From the NCBI RefSeq assembly GCF_017741815.1, contig NZ_JAGHMF010000014.1, positions 218,191 through 282,190 on the forward strand: 64,000 nucleotides of DNA, given 5' to 3'. The DNA is from Rhizobium sp. 16-488-2b (lineage in GTDB: Bacteria; Pseudomonadota; Alphaproteobacteria; Rhizobiales; Rhizobiaceae). The position numbers and the translations under genes are program-made. Under the pieces are notes generated by a model. It made no database searches. It was not told the origin of the DNA and was given only the letters and a program-made list of their open reading frames with translations. Shown here piece after piece: positions 8,910 through 18,913 of this stretch (position 1 is its first letter; each line of letters begins with the position of its first letter).

Positions 8910-9971
8910 ATGTCATTTCTCTCGCTGACCAACATTCAGAAATCCTTCGGCCAGGTTCAGGTCGTCAAGAACTTCAACATGAACATCGAGAAGGGAGAAT
9001 TCGTCTCCTTCCTCGGCCCCTCGGGCTGTGGCAAGACCACCGTCCTGCGCATGATCGCCGGTTTTGAGAACCCGACCGGCGGCAATCTCAGCATCGCCGG
9101 CAAGGACATCGCGCCGCTGAAGCCGAACCAGCGCAACATCGGCATGGTGTTCCAGGCCTACGCGCTCTTCCCGAACATGACGGTGCATGACAACGTCGCC
9201 TTCGGCCTGAAGATTGCCGGCAAGCCGAAGCCCGAGATCGACGCCCGCGTCAAGGAAATGCTGGCGCTGATCCACCTCGGCCACCTCGCCGACCGCTACC
9301 CCTACCAGATGTCGGGCGGCCAGCAGCAGCGCGTGGCGCTCGCCCGCGCCCTTGCCGCCAAGCCGCAGGTGCTGCTGCTCGACGAGCCGCTCTCTGCGCT
9401 CGACGCCAAGATCCGCGTCTCGCTGCGCGAGGAAATCCGCCAGATCCAGCAGTCGCTGGGGATCACCACCATCTTCGTGACCCACGACCAGGAAGAGGCG
9501 CTGTCGATCTCCGACCGCATCGTGGTCATGAACGGCGGCCGCGCCGACCAGATCGGCACCCCCTTCGAGATCTACAACACGCCGGCCACGCGCTTCGTCG
9601 CATCCTTCGTCGGCACGTTGAACATCATCGAGGCCAAGGTCGTAGACCCCTCGGTCAACCGCATACAGATCGGCGACCAGGGCGTGACGCTCCGCGAAAA
9701 CATCTCCACCTATAAGGCTGGCGACACCGTCTCGCTGGCGCTGCGCCCGGAAGCAGGCTCGCTCGCCGAAAGCACCCCGAGCGACACCAAGCTCACCGGC
9801 GAAGTCGTCTCCGCCCACTTCCTCGGCTCCGTCATCCGCACCCGCATGAACGTCGGCGGCAACGTCATCTCCTTCGACATGTTCAACAGCCCCGGCGTCA
9901 AGCCGCCGGCCACCGGCGAAACGGTGACGCTACGCTTCATGGCGGCGGATCTGCTGGTTATCCGGGATTGA
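8910..9971 (+). CDS. ABC transporter ATP-binding protein (PotA/FbpC-like)
   Basis: 353 residues, the usual length of the MalK/PotA group with a C-terminal TOBE domain. Motifs in order: Walker A GPSGCGKT (about 36-43), Q-loop VFQAYALFP, signature MSGGQQQRVALARAL, Walker B VLLLDEPLSALD, and switch histidine VTHDQEEAL. The C-terminal third (from about residue 240) is the regulatory beta domain. It energises uptake by the two permeases upstream. It is the last gene of the importer operon, followed directly by a strong terminator. Confidence 0.9.
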   Translation: MSFLSLTNIQKSFGQVQVVKNFNMNIEKGEFVSFLGPSGCGKTTVLRMIAGFENPTGGNLSIAGKDIAPLKPNQRNIGMVFQAYALFPNMTVHDNVAFGLKIAGKPKPEIDARVKEMLALIHLGHLADRYPYQMSGGQQQRVALARALAAKPQVLLLDEPLSALDAKIRVSLREEIRQIQQSLGITTIFVTHDQEEALSISDRIVVMNGGRADQIGTPFEIYNTPATRFVASFVGTLNIIEAKVVDPSVNRIQIGDQGVTLRENISTYKAGDTVSLALRPEAGSLAESTPSDTKLTGEVVSAHFLGSVIRTRMNVGGNVISFDMFNSPGVKPPATGETVTLRFMAADLLVIRD

Positions 9972-9991
9972 TCACCGGACTTTCCGATTTT

Positions 9992-10019
9992 AAAGGCGTC
10001 GCCCATAGCGACGCCTTTT
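9992..10019 (+). terminator. Intrinsic terminator of the first ABC importer operon
   Basis: AAAGGCGTCGC (9992-10002) pairs perfectly with GCGACGCCTTT (10008-10018) across a 5-nt loop, with a short T run at the end of the stem. It separates the ABC genes from the MHS symporter gene. Confidence 0.85.
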
Positions 10020-10151
10020 CCATTTGCGGCTTTGCCACAGCGGGCGCGACGACGCCGCAACATGACACGAAAACACCAGAAAACGCTTGAAATCCCCACC
10101 CCATTGCGCGACGACGGCGCAACCGAAGTCATACCGCAAGAAGCCCGCATC

Positions 10152-11495
10152 ATGTCCCCCACCACGACGCCCGCAGCCGCCCCTCGCCGCCTCACCGCCC
10201 AGGATTTCAAGACGCTCGGCCTTTCCGCCCTCGGCGGCGCGCTGGAGTTCTATGATTTCATCATCTTCGTCTTCTTCGCGAGCGTGATCGGCCACCTGTT
10301 CTTCCCGCCCGACATGCCCGACTGGTTGGTGACGATCCAGACCTTCGGCATCTTCGCCGCCGGCTATCTAGTGCGCCCGATCGGCGGCATCGTGCTTGCC
10401 CATTTTGGCGACATGTTCGGCCGCAAGCGTGTCTTTGCCTTCTCCATCATGCTGATGGCGCTATCGACGCTCGGCATGGCCGCCATGCCGACCTATGCCA
10501 CGATCGGCATCGCAGCCCCGATCCTCCTGATCCTGATGCGCGTCCTGCAGGGTGCGGCCATCGGTGGCGAGGTGCCCGGCGCCTGGACCTTCGTGGCCGA
10601 ACACGTTCCCTTCCGCCGCGTCGGCTTTGCCTGCGGCTTCCTCTGCTCGGGCCTGACGCTCGGCATCCTGCTCGGCTCGTTCATCGCCACCATCATCAAC
10701 TCGGCCTTCACGCCCGAGGATGTCGCGGCCTACGCCTGGCGCATTCCCTTCTTCCTCGGTGGCATCTTCGGCCTCGTCGCCGTCTATCTCCGCCGCTGGT
10801 TGCAGGAGACGCCAATCTTCGCCGAAATGAAGCAGAGCCGCTCGCTGATGCGCGAACTGCCGCTGAAGGCCGTGCTGCGCGACTATCCGCGCGGCGTCGT
10901 CATCTCCATGCTGCTCACCTGGATCCTCTCGGCCGGCATCGTCGTCACCACGCTGATGACCGCGACCTTCCTGCAGAAGCTCTACGGCTACACCGCGCAG
11001 CAATCGCTGGCCGCGACCAGCTTCGGCACGCTGTTCCTGATCTTCGGCACGGCGGCCGCGGGTGCGATCGTCGATCGCGTCGGCTCCGGCCGCTTCTTCA
11101 TCGTCGCCAGCATCTTCTTCGGCGCCGCCACCTTCGCCTTCTACACCTACGCCGCGACATCGCTGACCGTGCTCTTCGTGCTCTATGCGATCATGGGCCT
11201 CTCCGTCGGCCTCGTCGGCGCGGTGCCCTACGTGATGGTCCGCGCCTTCCCGGCCCGCGTCCGCTTCACCGGCCTCTCCTTCTCCTACAACGTCTCCTAC
11301 GCCATCTTCGGCGGGCTGACGCCGCTGGCGGTCGCCTCCTTGCTGCCGCTGAACCCGATGGCGCATGCCTATTACCTGCTGTTCATCGCAGCCCTCGCCT
11401 TCGCGCTCGGCGTCTACCTGCTCGTCAAGGGCGACACGGTGGAGGCCGATGTCGGCATCGAGGAACTCAACCAGCGGCTTGCCGCCGGCGCCTGA
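10152..11495 (+). CDS. MFS transporter, metabolite:H+ symporter (MHS/ProP-like)
   Basis: 447 residues from ATG 10152, with twelve hydrophobic segments. MHS features are clear: the N-terminal LGGALEFYDFIIFVFFASVI helix, the loop GDMFGRKRVF carrying the MFS motif between helices 2 and 3, and LMRVLQGAAIGGEVPGAWTF. Such carriers take up carboxylates, betaines or amino acids with protons. Upstream in-frame ATGs at 10032 and 10062 have no ribosome site and would add a charged tail atypical of the family. The ribosome site at 10152 is itself weak (AAGAAG). Substrate unknown; functional link to the ABC operon is not established. Confidence 0.82.
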   Translation: MSPTTTPAAAPRRLTAQDFKTLGLSALGGALEFYDFIIFVFFASVIGHLFFPPDMPDWLVTIQTFGIFAAGYLVRPIGGIVLAHFGDMFGRKRVFAFSIMLMALSTLGMAAMPTYATIGIAAPILLILMRVLQGAAIGGEVPGAWTFVAEHVPFRRVGFACGFLCSGLTLGILLGSFIATIINSAFTPEDVAAYAWRIPFFLGGIFGLVAVYLRRWLQETPIFAEMKQSRSLMRELPLKAVLRDYPRGVVISMLLTWILSAGIVVTTLMTATFLQKLYGYTAQQSLAATSFGTLFLIFGTAAAGAIVDRVGSGRFFIVASIFFGAATFAFYTYAATSLTVLFVLYAIMGLSVGLVGAVPYVMVRAFPARVRFTGLSFSYNVSYAIFGGLTPLAVASLLPLNPMAHAYYLLFIAALAFALGVYLLVKGDTVEADVGIEELNQRLAAGA

Positions 11496-11564
11496 CAACA
11501 GCACAATAACCAAATAGCGGGCCGGCAGGCATTTTAGCCGACCCGATCAACGAGAGATATTTCA

Positions 11565-11870
11565 ATGATTACCTGCCATCTGCGTTATGTCATCGACCCC
11601 TACAAGCTCGCCGAATTCGAGGAATACGCCAGGCTCTGGATCCCCATCGTCAACCGCATGGGCGGCGATCATCACGGCTATTTTCTGCCCTCGGAAGGCG
11701 CCAACAACATCGCGGTCGCCTTGTTCTCCTTCCCGAGCCTTGCCGCTTACGAAGACTATCGCACGCGCATGGCCGTCGATCCCGAGTGCCAGGCGGCATT
11801 CGATCTGGACAAGCGCAACCGCAGCATCATCAGCTATGAGCGCAGCTTCATGCGCCCGGTTCTCGGCTGA
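11565..11870 (+). CDS. NIPSNAP family protein
   Basis: 101 residues with the ferredoxin-like NIPSNAP/EthD-type pattern: YVIDPYKLAEFEEYARLWIP, then GGDHHGYFLP and VALFSFPSLAAYEDYR. The family is widespread and its biochemical role unclear; many members sit beside transporters or catabolic genes as small dimeric alpha+beta barrels. It lies 70 nt after the MHS symporter gene and 76 nt before the phosphatase gene, on the same strand, suggesting co-transcription. ACGAGAGAT serves as a modest ribosome site. Confidence 0.8.
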   Translation: MITCHLRYVIDPYKLAEFEEYARLWIPIVNRMGGDHHGYFLPSEGANNIAVALFSFPSLAAYEDYRTRMAVDPECQAAFDLDKRNRSIISYERSFMRPVLG

Positions 11871-11946
11871 CCGAGACGTCACCACATCCGCGAGGGCCGA
11901 CCTGCTCGGCCTTCCACTGGCTCCCATGACGAGGAACTGAAGAACG

Positions 11947-12870
11947 ATGCCGACACCTCAGATCAAGATCCTCGACGCGCTCTCCGTACCGGGCAACCCG
12001 GCCAAGCCGAACGACGACCGCTTCGGATACAACGAGGCCTGCGCCTTCGTGATCGACGGCGCAACCGGCCTTGGCGACCGCCAGTACATGGACGCATCAG
12101 GCAGCGACGCCGCCTGGGTCGCGGCACGCTTCGCGGATGGTTTCAGGCAGCAGATCACGCGTGAGACGCCGGTCTCGGATGTCGCGCGCGCCGTCTCGCA
12201 GGAGGCCAGGGCCACATTCCTCGGCGGCAACCCCGACGCCCCACGCTACGCCTGGCCGCTCTCCGCCTTCTCGATGATCCATGCGACCGACGATCGCCTG
12301 ACCTTCTACGGCCTCGGCGATTCCTGCGTCTTCCTCTTGCAGGAAGATGGATCGGTGAGCTTTCACATGGCAATTCCCGACGCCTATGTCCGGGAGCAGG
12401 CCCACGCGCAAAGCCATATCGCCCGCACCGGCGGCATCACCAAGGATGGCGGCGCGCTCGGCAATGCGGAGACGCTGGCGGCTCTGCGCCGACACCGTGA
12501 AAGCCAGAACACCGCAGGCGGCATCTGGACCTTGGGCCTAGTGCCTGAGTCGGCTGATCATCTCGTGTCGGAAGAATTGAAGATCAAGGGTCGCGCGCAC
12601 GCCATCATCTGCAGCGATGGCTTCGCCGATCTGGTCGTGCTCTACGAAGCCTATGACGCCGCAAGCCTGGTGCGCGCGGCGCTCGACAAGGGCCTCGCCC
12701 CGATGATCGAGGAACTCCGCCGCTTCGAGCGCGAGACCGATCGGAAGGTCTGCGCTATCCCCGCTTCAAGCAGAGCGATGACACGACCGCGATCCTGGTC
12801 GAACTCACAGCCTGATATTAGAGCGACGAAACAGCAATTTCCGATTCAGGATCAGGCCCTTGGCCGATGA
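11947..12870 (+). CDS. PP2C-like serine/threonine phosphatase with a frameshift near the 3' end
   Basis: The first 265 residues carry PP2C landmarks: KPNDDRFGYNE, the metal-site strand AFVIDGATGLGDRQ, the LTFYGLGDSCVFL strand and AHAIICSDGFADLVV. After FERETD (about 12741) the reading continues as RKVCAIPASSRAM and runs to 12870 without family resemblance. One base lower in register the DNA reads GLRYPRFKQSDDTTAILVEL and stops at 12815; DDTTA is the expected final PP2C metal-binding motif. A single missing C in GATCCGGAA would explain it. The protein as written would lack that motif, so it is either a recent pseudogene or a sequencing error. Confidence 0.8.
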   Translation: MPTPQIKILDALSVPGNPAKPNDDRFGYNEACAFVIDGATGLGDRQYMDASGSDAAWVAARFADGFRQQITRETPVSDVARAVSQEARATFLGGNPDAPRYAWPLSAFSMIHATDDRLTFYGLGDSCVFLLQEDGSVSFHMAIPDAYVREQAHAQSHIARTGGITKDGGALGNAETLAALRRHRESQNTAGGIWTLGLVPESADHLVSEELKIKGRAHAIICSDGFADLVVLYEAYDAASLVRAALDKGLAPMIEELRRFERETDRKVCAIPASSRAMTRPRSWSNSQPDIRATKQQFPIQDQALGR

Positions 12871-12879
12871 TCCTGAATC
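12843..12879. terminator. Large perfect inverted repeat between convergent genes
   Basis: GATTCAGGATCA (12843-12854) is the exact reverse complement of TGATCCTGAATC (12868-12879), with a GGCC/GGCC inner pair. It lies between the phosphatase and metH, which converge, so a bidirectional terminator is likely even though neither side has a long T run. Confidence 0.55.
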
Positions 12880-12921
12880 ACTTTCTCCGGCAATTGAATC
12901 AGTGCCTGAAGACGCGCCCGA

Positions 12922-15900
12922 TCAGGCCGCGTCTTCCACGTCTTCGCGCGGCTTCGAAGGCACGTAGTTGAGCACCGGCCCGAGCCAACGCTCGACCTCG
13001 GAGATCTCCATACCCTTGCGGCCGGCATAATCCTCGACCTGATCGCGCTCCACCTTGGCAACGCCGAAGTAGTAGGCGTCGGGATGGCCGATATAGATGC
13101 CCGACACGGACGAACCCGGCCACATGGCGTAGCTCTCGGTGAGCTTCACGCCGGCGGCGTTTTCGGCATCGAGAAGCGCGAACAGCGTCTTCTTCTCGGT
13201 ATGATCGGGCTGCGCCGGATAGCCGGGCGCGGGGCGGATACCGGCATATTCCTCGGTGATCAGCTGCTCCTTGCTCAGCGCCTCGCCCTTGGCATAGCCC
13301 CAATATTCGCGGCGCACCTCTTCGTGCATGCGCTCGGCGAAGGCCTCCGCGAAGCGGTCGGCCAGCGCCTTGACGAGGATCGACGAGTAATCGTCGTTGG
13401 CGCGTTCGAAACGCTCGGCGATCGCCACTTCCTCGATACCGGCCGTGACGACGAAGCCACCGACGTAGTCCTGCACACCGCTGTCGACAGGCGCCACGAA
13501 GTCCGACAGCGCCACGTTCGACCGGCCGTCGCGCTTCGAAAGCTGCTGGCGCAGCGTGTAGAAGGTTGCTAGGTCCTCCTTGCGGCTATCATCCTTGAAC
13601 AGGCGGATATCGTCGCCGACGGTGCCGGCCGGCCAGAAGCCGATGACGGCGCGCGGACGGAACCACTTCTCGTCGATGATCTTCTTCAGCATCCCCTGCG
13701 CATCCGCCCAGAGCGCGCGTGCCGCCTCGCCCTGCTTCTCATCCTCGAGAATGGCGGGATAGCGACCCTTCAGCTCCCAGGTCTGGAAGAACGGCGTCCA
13801 GTCGATGTATTCGGCGAGCGTCGCCAGATCATAATCCTCGAACACCTTGGTCCCGAGGAAGCTCGGCTTGGCGGGAGCGTAAGCGGCCCAATCGACCTTC
13901 TGCGCGTTCTCGCGGGCACGCGCCAGCGGCAGGCGCACCTTCTCGGCCTCGCTGCGGGCGTGGGCAGCCGCGACCTTGGCATATTCGGCGCGAATATCGG
14001 TGATGTAGCCGTCGCGGTTCTCCGGCGAGAGCAGCGACGAGACCACGCCGACCGCGCGGCTGGCATCGGTGACGTAGACGGTCTGGCCCTTGCTGTAGCC
14101 GGGATGGATCTTCACGGCCGTATGGACACGGCTGGTCGTGGCGCCGCCGATCAGGAGCGGCAAGTCCAGACCCTGGCGCTCCATTTCGGCCGCAACATGC
14201 ACCATCTCGTCGAGCGACGGCGTGATCAGGCCCGACAGGCCGATAACGTCGACCTTCTCGGCCACAGCAGTCTCCAGGATCTTCGTTGCCGGCACCATGA
14301 CGCCGAGGTCGATGATCTCGTAATTGTTGCAGGCGAGCACGACGCCGACGATGTTCTTGCCGATATCGTGGACGTCGCCCTTCACGGTCGCCATCAGGAT
14401 CTTGCCGGCCGACTTGCGGTCGTCGCCGCCGTTCAGGCGCTTCTCTTCTTCCATGTAGGGAAGGAGAACGGCCACGGCCTGCTTCATCACACGCGCCGAC
14501 TTGACGACCTGCGGCAGGAACATCTTGCCCGAGCCGAACAGATCGCCAACCACGTTCATCCCGGCCATCAACGGACCTTCGATGACATGCAGCGGACGGG
14601 CCGCTGCAAGGCGCGCCTCTTCGGTATCGGCGTCGATATATTCGGTAATGCCGTTGACCAAAGCGTGTTCAAGACGCTTCTCGACCGACCATTCGCGCCA
14701 GGAGAGATCCTGCACGCGTCCCTCGCGGGCGGCACCGCCACGGAACTTCTCGGCCACTTCGAGCAGCCGCTCGGTCGCATCGGCGCGGCGGTTCAGCACC
14801 ACGTCCTCGCAGGCCTCGCGCAGTTCGGCGTCGATCTGGTCGTAGACCGCCAGCTGGCCGGCGTTGACGATGCCCATGTCCATGCCCGCCTGGATGGCGT
14901 GGTAGAGGAACACAGCGTGCATCGCCTCGCGCACCGGCTCGTTGCCGCGGAACGAGAAGGAGAGGTTCGAAACGCCGCCCGAGATGTGCACCAGCGGCAT
15001 CGTCTGGCGGATCGTCCGCGTCGCCTCGATGAAGTCGACGCCGTAATTGTTGTGCTCTTCGATGCCGGTCGCGACAGCAAAGACGTTCGGATCGAAGATA
15101 ATGTCTTCGGGCGGGAAGCCCGCCTTTTCCGTCAGGAGCTTGTAGGCGCGCGTGCAGATCTCGACCTTGCGGTCATAGGTATCCGCCTGCCCCGTCTCGT
15201 CGAAGGCCATGACGACGACTGCCGCGCCATAGGCATGCAGCAACCTCGCCTGCGCAAGGAAGTTCTCCTCGCCCTCTTTCAGCGAAATCGAGTTGACGAT
15301 CGGCTTGCCCTGGACGCGCTTCAGGCCGGATTCGATGATCGAGAACTTGGAGCTGTCGATCATGACGGGCACGCGAGCGATATCGGGCTCGGCGGCGATC
15401 AGGTTCAGGAACTCGACCATCGCCTTTTCGGAATCGATCAGGCCTTCATCCATGTTGATGTCGATGATCTGCGCGCCGTTCTCCACCTGATCGCGCGCGA
15501 CATCGAGCGCTGCCGTGTAATCGGCGTTGGTGATCAGCTTGCGGAAGCGTGCCGAACCCGTGACGTTGGTGCGCTCGCCGACGTTGACGAAGGGGATGTC
15601 CTTGGTGAGCTCGAAGGGCTCGAGGCCCGACAGAGACATGAACGGACGATGCTCAGGGATCGGACGCGGTTTGTACTTGGCCACGACCTCGGCGATCGCC
15701 TTGATATGTTCAGGCGTCGAGCCGCAGCAGCCGCCGACGATGTTGACGAGGCCCTCGCGGGCGAACTCGTCGATCTGCGCCGCCATCAGCTCAGGCGTCT
15801 CGTCATACTGGCCGAACTCGTTGGGAAGGCCGGCATTCGGATAGGCGCAGATGAAGGTATCGGCAACGCCCGACAGCTCCTGCAGGTGCGGACGCATGGC

Positions 15901-16695
15901 GTTGGCGCCGAGCGCGCAGTTGAGGCCAATCGTGAATGGGTTGGCGTGGCGCACCGAGTTCCAGAAGGCCGAAGGCGTCTGGCCGGACAGCGTGCGGCCG
16001 GAAAGGTCGGTGATCGTGCCCGAGATCATGACCGGCAGGCGGACGCCCTTGGCCTCGAAGCGCTCTTCGCAGGCAAAGATCGCAGCCTTGGCGTTCAGCG
16101 TATCGAAGATCGTCTCGATCAGGATGATGTCGGCGCCGCCATCGATGAGGCCGTCGATCTGCTCGGCATAGGCGATGCGCAGGTCGTCGAAGGTGACGGC
16201 GCGGAAGCCCGGATTGTTGACATCAGGCGAGATCGAGGCCGTGCGGTTGGTCGGGCCGATGGCACCGGCCACGAAACGGCGGCGGCCATCCTCGCGCTCG
16301 GCGCGGATGCAGGCGCGGCGCACGACTTCGGCACCTTCCTTGTTCAGCGCATAGACCTCGCCTTCCATCGCGTAGTCGGCCTGAGCGATGCGGGTGGAGG
16401 AGAAGGTGTTGGTTTCGAGAATATCGGCGCCGGCCTTGGCGTATTTGTAATGGATCTCCTCGATCGCATCCGGCTGCGAGAGGATGAGAAGGTCGTTATT
16501 GCCCTTCTGGTGGCAGGCGCAGCCGATGAAGCGGTCGCCGCGGAAATGATCCTCGTCGAAACCCAGCCCCTGGATCTGCGTGCCCATGGCGCCGTCAAGG
16601 ACGAGAATGCGTTCGCTGGCGGCTTTCCTGAGCGCCGCGAACACTTCACTGCCGTCGCGCTTTTCCCCTTCGGGGCCAAACAGATTGTTGAACAC
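12922..16695 (-). CDS. metH: Cobalamin-dependent methionine synthase
   Basis: 1257 residues with all four MetH modules in order. The homocysteine domain has zinc cysteines in [11 protein letters not shown] and [10 protein letters not shown] (about 320). The pterin domain has [20 protein letters not shown]. The cobalamin domain has the axial histidine motif [12 protein letters not shown] (about 775). The reactivation domain has [15 protein letters not shown] (about 1155). It methylates homocysteine to methionine in the cytoplasm using methyltetrahydrofolate. I chose GTG 16695 because AAGGAG lies seven bases upstream; ATG 16716 would add seven residues and contain that ribosome site. It is monocistronic, divergent from the AGE gene. 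A palindrome overlaps its promoter. Confidence 0.95.
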   Translation of the reverse strand: MFNNLFGPEGEKRDGSEVFAALRKAASERILVLDGAMGTQIQGLGFDEDHFRGDRFIGCACHQKGNNDLLILSQPDAIEEIHYKYAKAGADILETNTFSSTRIAQADYAMEGEVYALNKEGAEVVRRACIRAEREDGRRRFVAGAIGPTNRTASISPDVNNPGFRAVTFDDLRIAYAEQIDGLIDGGADIILIETIFDTLNAKAAIFACEERFEAKGVRLPVMISGTITDLSGRTLSGQTPSAFWNSVRHANPFTIGLNCALGANAMRPHLQELSGVADTFICAYPNAGLPNEFGQYDETPELMAAQIDEFAREGLVNIVGGCCGSTPEHIKAIAEVVAKYKPRPIPEHRPFMSLSGLEPFELTKDIPFVNVGERTNVTGSARFRKLITNADYTAALDVARDQVENGAQIIDINMDEGLIDSEKAMVEFLNLIAAEPDIARVPVMIDSSKFSIIESGLKRVQGKPIVNSISLKEGEENFLAQARLLHAYGAAVVVMAFDETGQADTYDRKVEICTRAYKLLTEKAGFPPEDIIFDPNVFAVATGIEEHNNYGVDFIEATRTIRQTMPLVHISGGVSNLSFSFRGNEPVREAMHAVFLYHAIQAGMDMGIVNAGQLAVYDQIDAELREACEDVVLNRRADATERLLEVAEKFRGGAAREGRVQDLSWREWSVEKRLEHALVNGITEYIDADTEEARLAAARPLHVIEGPLMAGMNVVGDLFGSGKMFLPQVVKSARVMKQAVAVLLPYMEEEKRLNGGDDRKSAGKILMATVKGDVHDIGKNIVGVVLACNNYEIIDLGVMVPATKILETAVAEKVDVIGLSGLITPSLDEMVHVAAEMERQGLDLPLLIGGATTSRVHTAVKIHPGYSKGQTVYVTDASRAVGVVSSLLSPENRDGYITDIRAEYAKVAAAHARSEAEKVRLPLARARENAQKVDWAAYAPAKPSFLGTKVFEDYDLATLAEYIDWTPFFQTWELKGRYPAILEDEKQGEAARALWADAQGMLKKIIDEKWFRPRAVIGFWPAGTVGDDIRLFKDDSRKEDLATFYTLRQQLSKRDGRSNVALSDFVAPVDSGVQDYVGGFVVTAGIEEVAIAERFERANDDYSSILVKALADRFAEAFAERMHEEVRREYWGYAKGEALSKEQLITEEYAGIRPAPGYPAQPDHTEKKTLFALLDAENAAGVKLTESYAMWPGSSVSGIYIGHPDAYYFGVAKVERDQVEDYAGRKGMEISEVERWLGPVLNYVPSKPREDVEDAA

Positions 16696-16739
16696 GGGCG
16701 GACTCCTTGACGTCATTATAAAGACAAGCCGCCCAAATC

Positions 16740-16759
16740 ACATAAAGATATCTTTATGT
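16740..16759. promoter_or_regulatory. 20-bp perfect palindrome in the metH promoter, candidate repressor operator
   Basis: ACATAAAGATATCTTTATGT is a perfect palindrome. On the minus strand it starts within a TTGACA -35-like hexamer (16762-16757) and covers the spacer, so a bound dimer would block metH transcription. The form resembles sites of ArsR-family regulators of the methionine cycle (SahR type); regulator identity is inference. Confidence 0.6.
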
Positions 16760-16868
16760 CAATATATCGGCGACAATTTCGCCATTGCCGGCGCACGGCG
16801 GATGACAGACTCGAACGCCCCCTATATAGGCAATTTCAAAGCATTGTGTATGAAATCGGAGGAGTATC

Positions 16869-18128
16869 ATGGCACCTGCAATCGGCGACGCCGCGCTCGG
16901 CAACTGGACGACGCGCACCTACCACCGCGACTGGCTCGTCGCCCAGGCCAATGGCCTGTTCGATTTCTTCCAGCATGACTCGATCAATCCCAAGGGTGGG
17001 TTCTACGATCTCGACGACGCCGGCAAGCCGCTCGACGCCGATGGCCAGGTGCGCGGCATCCACATCGCCGCCCGCGCCGTCCATTGCTTCTCGATCGGCA
17101 CCCTGCTCGGCCGCCCCGGCGCCTCCGATGTCGTCGACCACGGCATGCAATACATCTGGAACCACCACCGGGACCAGAAGAACGGCGGCTATTTCTGGTC
17201 GCTGAACAATGACGGCCCCGTCGATACCAACAAGCAGGGCTATGGCCACGCCTTTGTTCTGCTCGCCGCCTCCTCCGCCAAGACCATCGGCCATCCGCTC
17301 GCGGACGGCATGCTCGCCGATATCACCGAGGTGCTGAACACGCGCTTCTGGGAAGAGAAGCACGGCGCCATCGCGGAGGAATTCACCGCCGACTGGCAGC
17401 CGCTCGACGGCGGCACCTATCGCGGCCAGAATTCCAACATGCACCTGACCGAAGCCCTGATGGCCGCCTTCGAGGCAACAGGCAACCGCGATTACCTCGC
17501 CAAGGCCGAAAGCATCGCCGACCTCGTCATCCGCCGCGCCGCCGGCTCCGTCGACTGGCGCGTCGCCGAGCACTTCGACACAGAGTGGAAGCTCGACAAG
17601 AATTACTATCATCCGAACGAGATGTTCCGCCCCGCGGGCACCACGCCCGGCCACTCGCTGGAATGGGCGCGCCTGCTGCTTCAACTCTGGGCGCTCGGCG
17701 GCAAGAAGCTGGAATGGCTGCCGGATGCCGCCAAGGGCCTGTTCTCGCAGGCGATGGCGCTCGGCTGGGACGACGAGAACGGCAGCTTCTTCTACACGCT
17801 CGACTGGGAAGACCGCCCGGACAAGCGCCAGAAGATGTGGTGGCCGGCTTGCGAGGGTGCGGCTGCCGCCCACTACCTCAACGAACACCTGCCGAGCGAC
17901 TACCACGAGGAAAGCTACCGCAAGATCTGGAACGTCATCGAGCGCAGCTTCATCGACCACGAAAACGGTGGCTGGCACGAGGAACTGACGGAAGACATGG
18001 TCCCTGCCCACACCATCTTCCCCGGCAAGGGCGACATCTACCACGCCCTGCAAGCCTGCCTCATCCCCCTCTTCCCGGCGACCGGCAGCCTGACCAAGGT
18101 GATCCCCGAAGCCGGCGGCAAGATCTGA
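16869..18128 (+). CDS. AGE-family sugar epimerase/isomerase (mannose isomerase/YihS-like)
   Basis: 419 residues matching the (alpha/alpha)6-barrel N-acylglucosamine 2-epimerase superfamily. Typical segments are GIHIAARAVHCFSIGTLLG, KQGYGHAFVLLAASSA (catalytic histidine helix), QNSNMHLTEALMAAFEATG and the late FRPAGTTPGHSLEWARLLLQ with its catalytic histidine. The last two resemble aldose-ketose isomerases such as YihS and bacterial mannose isomerase more than renin-binding-protein epimerases. The start at 16869 has GGAGGAG seven bases upstream. It is a single-gene unit bounded by metH and a strong terminator; the substrate is not known. Confidence 0.85.
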   Translation: MAPAIGDAALGNWTTRTYHRDWLVAQANGLFDFFQHDSINPKGGFYDLDDAGKPLDADGQVRGIHIAARAVHCFSIGTLLGRPGASDVVDHGMQYIWNHHRDQKNGGYFWSLNNDGPVDTNKQGYGHAFVLLAASSAKTIGHPLADGMLADITEVLNTRFWEEKHGAIAEEFTADWQPLDGGTYRGQNSNMHLTEALMAAFEATGNRDYLAKAESIADLVIRRAAGSVDWRVAEHFDTEWKLDKNYYHPNEMFRPAGTTPGHSLEWARLLLQLWALGGKKLEWLPDAAKGLFSQAMALGWDDENGSFFYTLDWEDRPDKRQKMWWPACEGAAAAHYLNEHLPSDYHEESYRKIWNVIERSFIDHENGGWHEELTEDMVPAHTIFPGKGDIYHALQACLIPLFPATGSLTKVIPEAGGKI

Positions 18129-18136
18129 CGATCAAC

Positions 18137-18166
18137 AAGACGGCGCCGCATCCACGGCGCCGTCTT
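18137..18166. terminator. Bidirectional intrinsic terminator
   Basis: AAGACGGCGCCG (18137-18148) pairs perfectly with CGGCGCCGTCTT (18155-18166) around a 6-nt loop. It lies between the AGE gene and the convergent secreted-protein gene, serving both. Confidence 0.85.
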
Positions 18167-18169
18167 CAT

Positions 18170-18748
18170 TCACGACGACGGAATATGCGGTTCCTCGACC
18201 AGATAGAACTCCGGGACCGGCGTGACATCGGAAACGAAGAAGCCGAAGCTCGATTGCTCACCGGGATCGAGATGACCCTCATCGAAATTCAGCCGGTCGA
18301 AACTCTCGAAGCGGCTTTCGAAATGCATGAAACGGCTGGAAGAGATCAGCGCCGGGTTGGGATCGGCCTGCCCGAAGGAGAGCCCGTCATAGAAATCGCT
18401 GGGCTTGCCGCGGATTTCCTGAAGCTCGAAGCCGAAGCCGATCCACGCCAGCCCGCTCCGGTTCACCGCCACCACGCGCAGATGAAACGAGCCGGGCACC
18501 GTCGTCTTCAGCTCGGCGGGTTTGGCGAAGCGGATCACCAGCGTCACCGGCGCGAGACTGTCGAACGCCTCGCGGATCTCGATCGGATCCTCCCGCGTGC
18601 CAGCACCTGATATTGACAGGATGTGGAAGCCGCCCAATTCGTCGGAGAACGAGTAGCTCCCCGCATACCACCGCCCGTCATCGGCCGGCCCGGCGCTGAT
18701 CAGAGCCAGGGAGAGCAACGCCGCGAGAATGCTTAGACGACGCGTCAT
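18170..18748 (-). CDS. Secreted protein of unknown function
   Basis: 192 residues from ATG 18748, which gives a signal peptide (MTRRLSILAALLSLALISAG, cleavage near AGPADD) and has AGGA close upstream; the reading from 18790 would bury it. The mature part is a beta-rich single domain with GRWYAGSYSFSDELGGFHIL near its N-terminus and no family motif I recognise. It is likely periplasmic. It stands alone, convergent with the AGE gene and divergent from the small gene at 18914. Function cannot be assigned. Confidence 0.7.
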   Translation of the reverse strand: MTRRLSILAALLSLALISAGPADDGRWYAGSYSFSDELGGFHILSISGAGTREDPIEIREAFDSLAPVTLVIRFAKPAELKTTVPGSFHLRVVAVNRSGLAWIGFGFELQEIRGKPSDFYDGLSFGQADPNPALISSSRFMHFESRFESFDRLNFDEGHLDPGEQSSFGFFVSDVTPVPEFYLVEEPHIPSS

Positions 18749-18913
18749 CGATCCTGTTCCCTGATCGAGATGTCGCCAGCATACATGCAATTTCAGCGGC
18801 GTGCGATGCGCAATGCCCGCAAGCCGATTTCCGCGCGCGCAAAACCGTCATCAATGGTACGCTGACGCCTGGGCTTCCCAACGAAACATGTGAATGCAAC
18901 GCAGGAGCGGAAC

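Noticed and set aside
13960..16710. 916-codon open frame on the plus strand opposite metH
   Set aside because: It is antisense to a full-length, motif-complete metH. High GC third positions open the opposite frame; no domain is recognisable.
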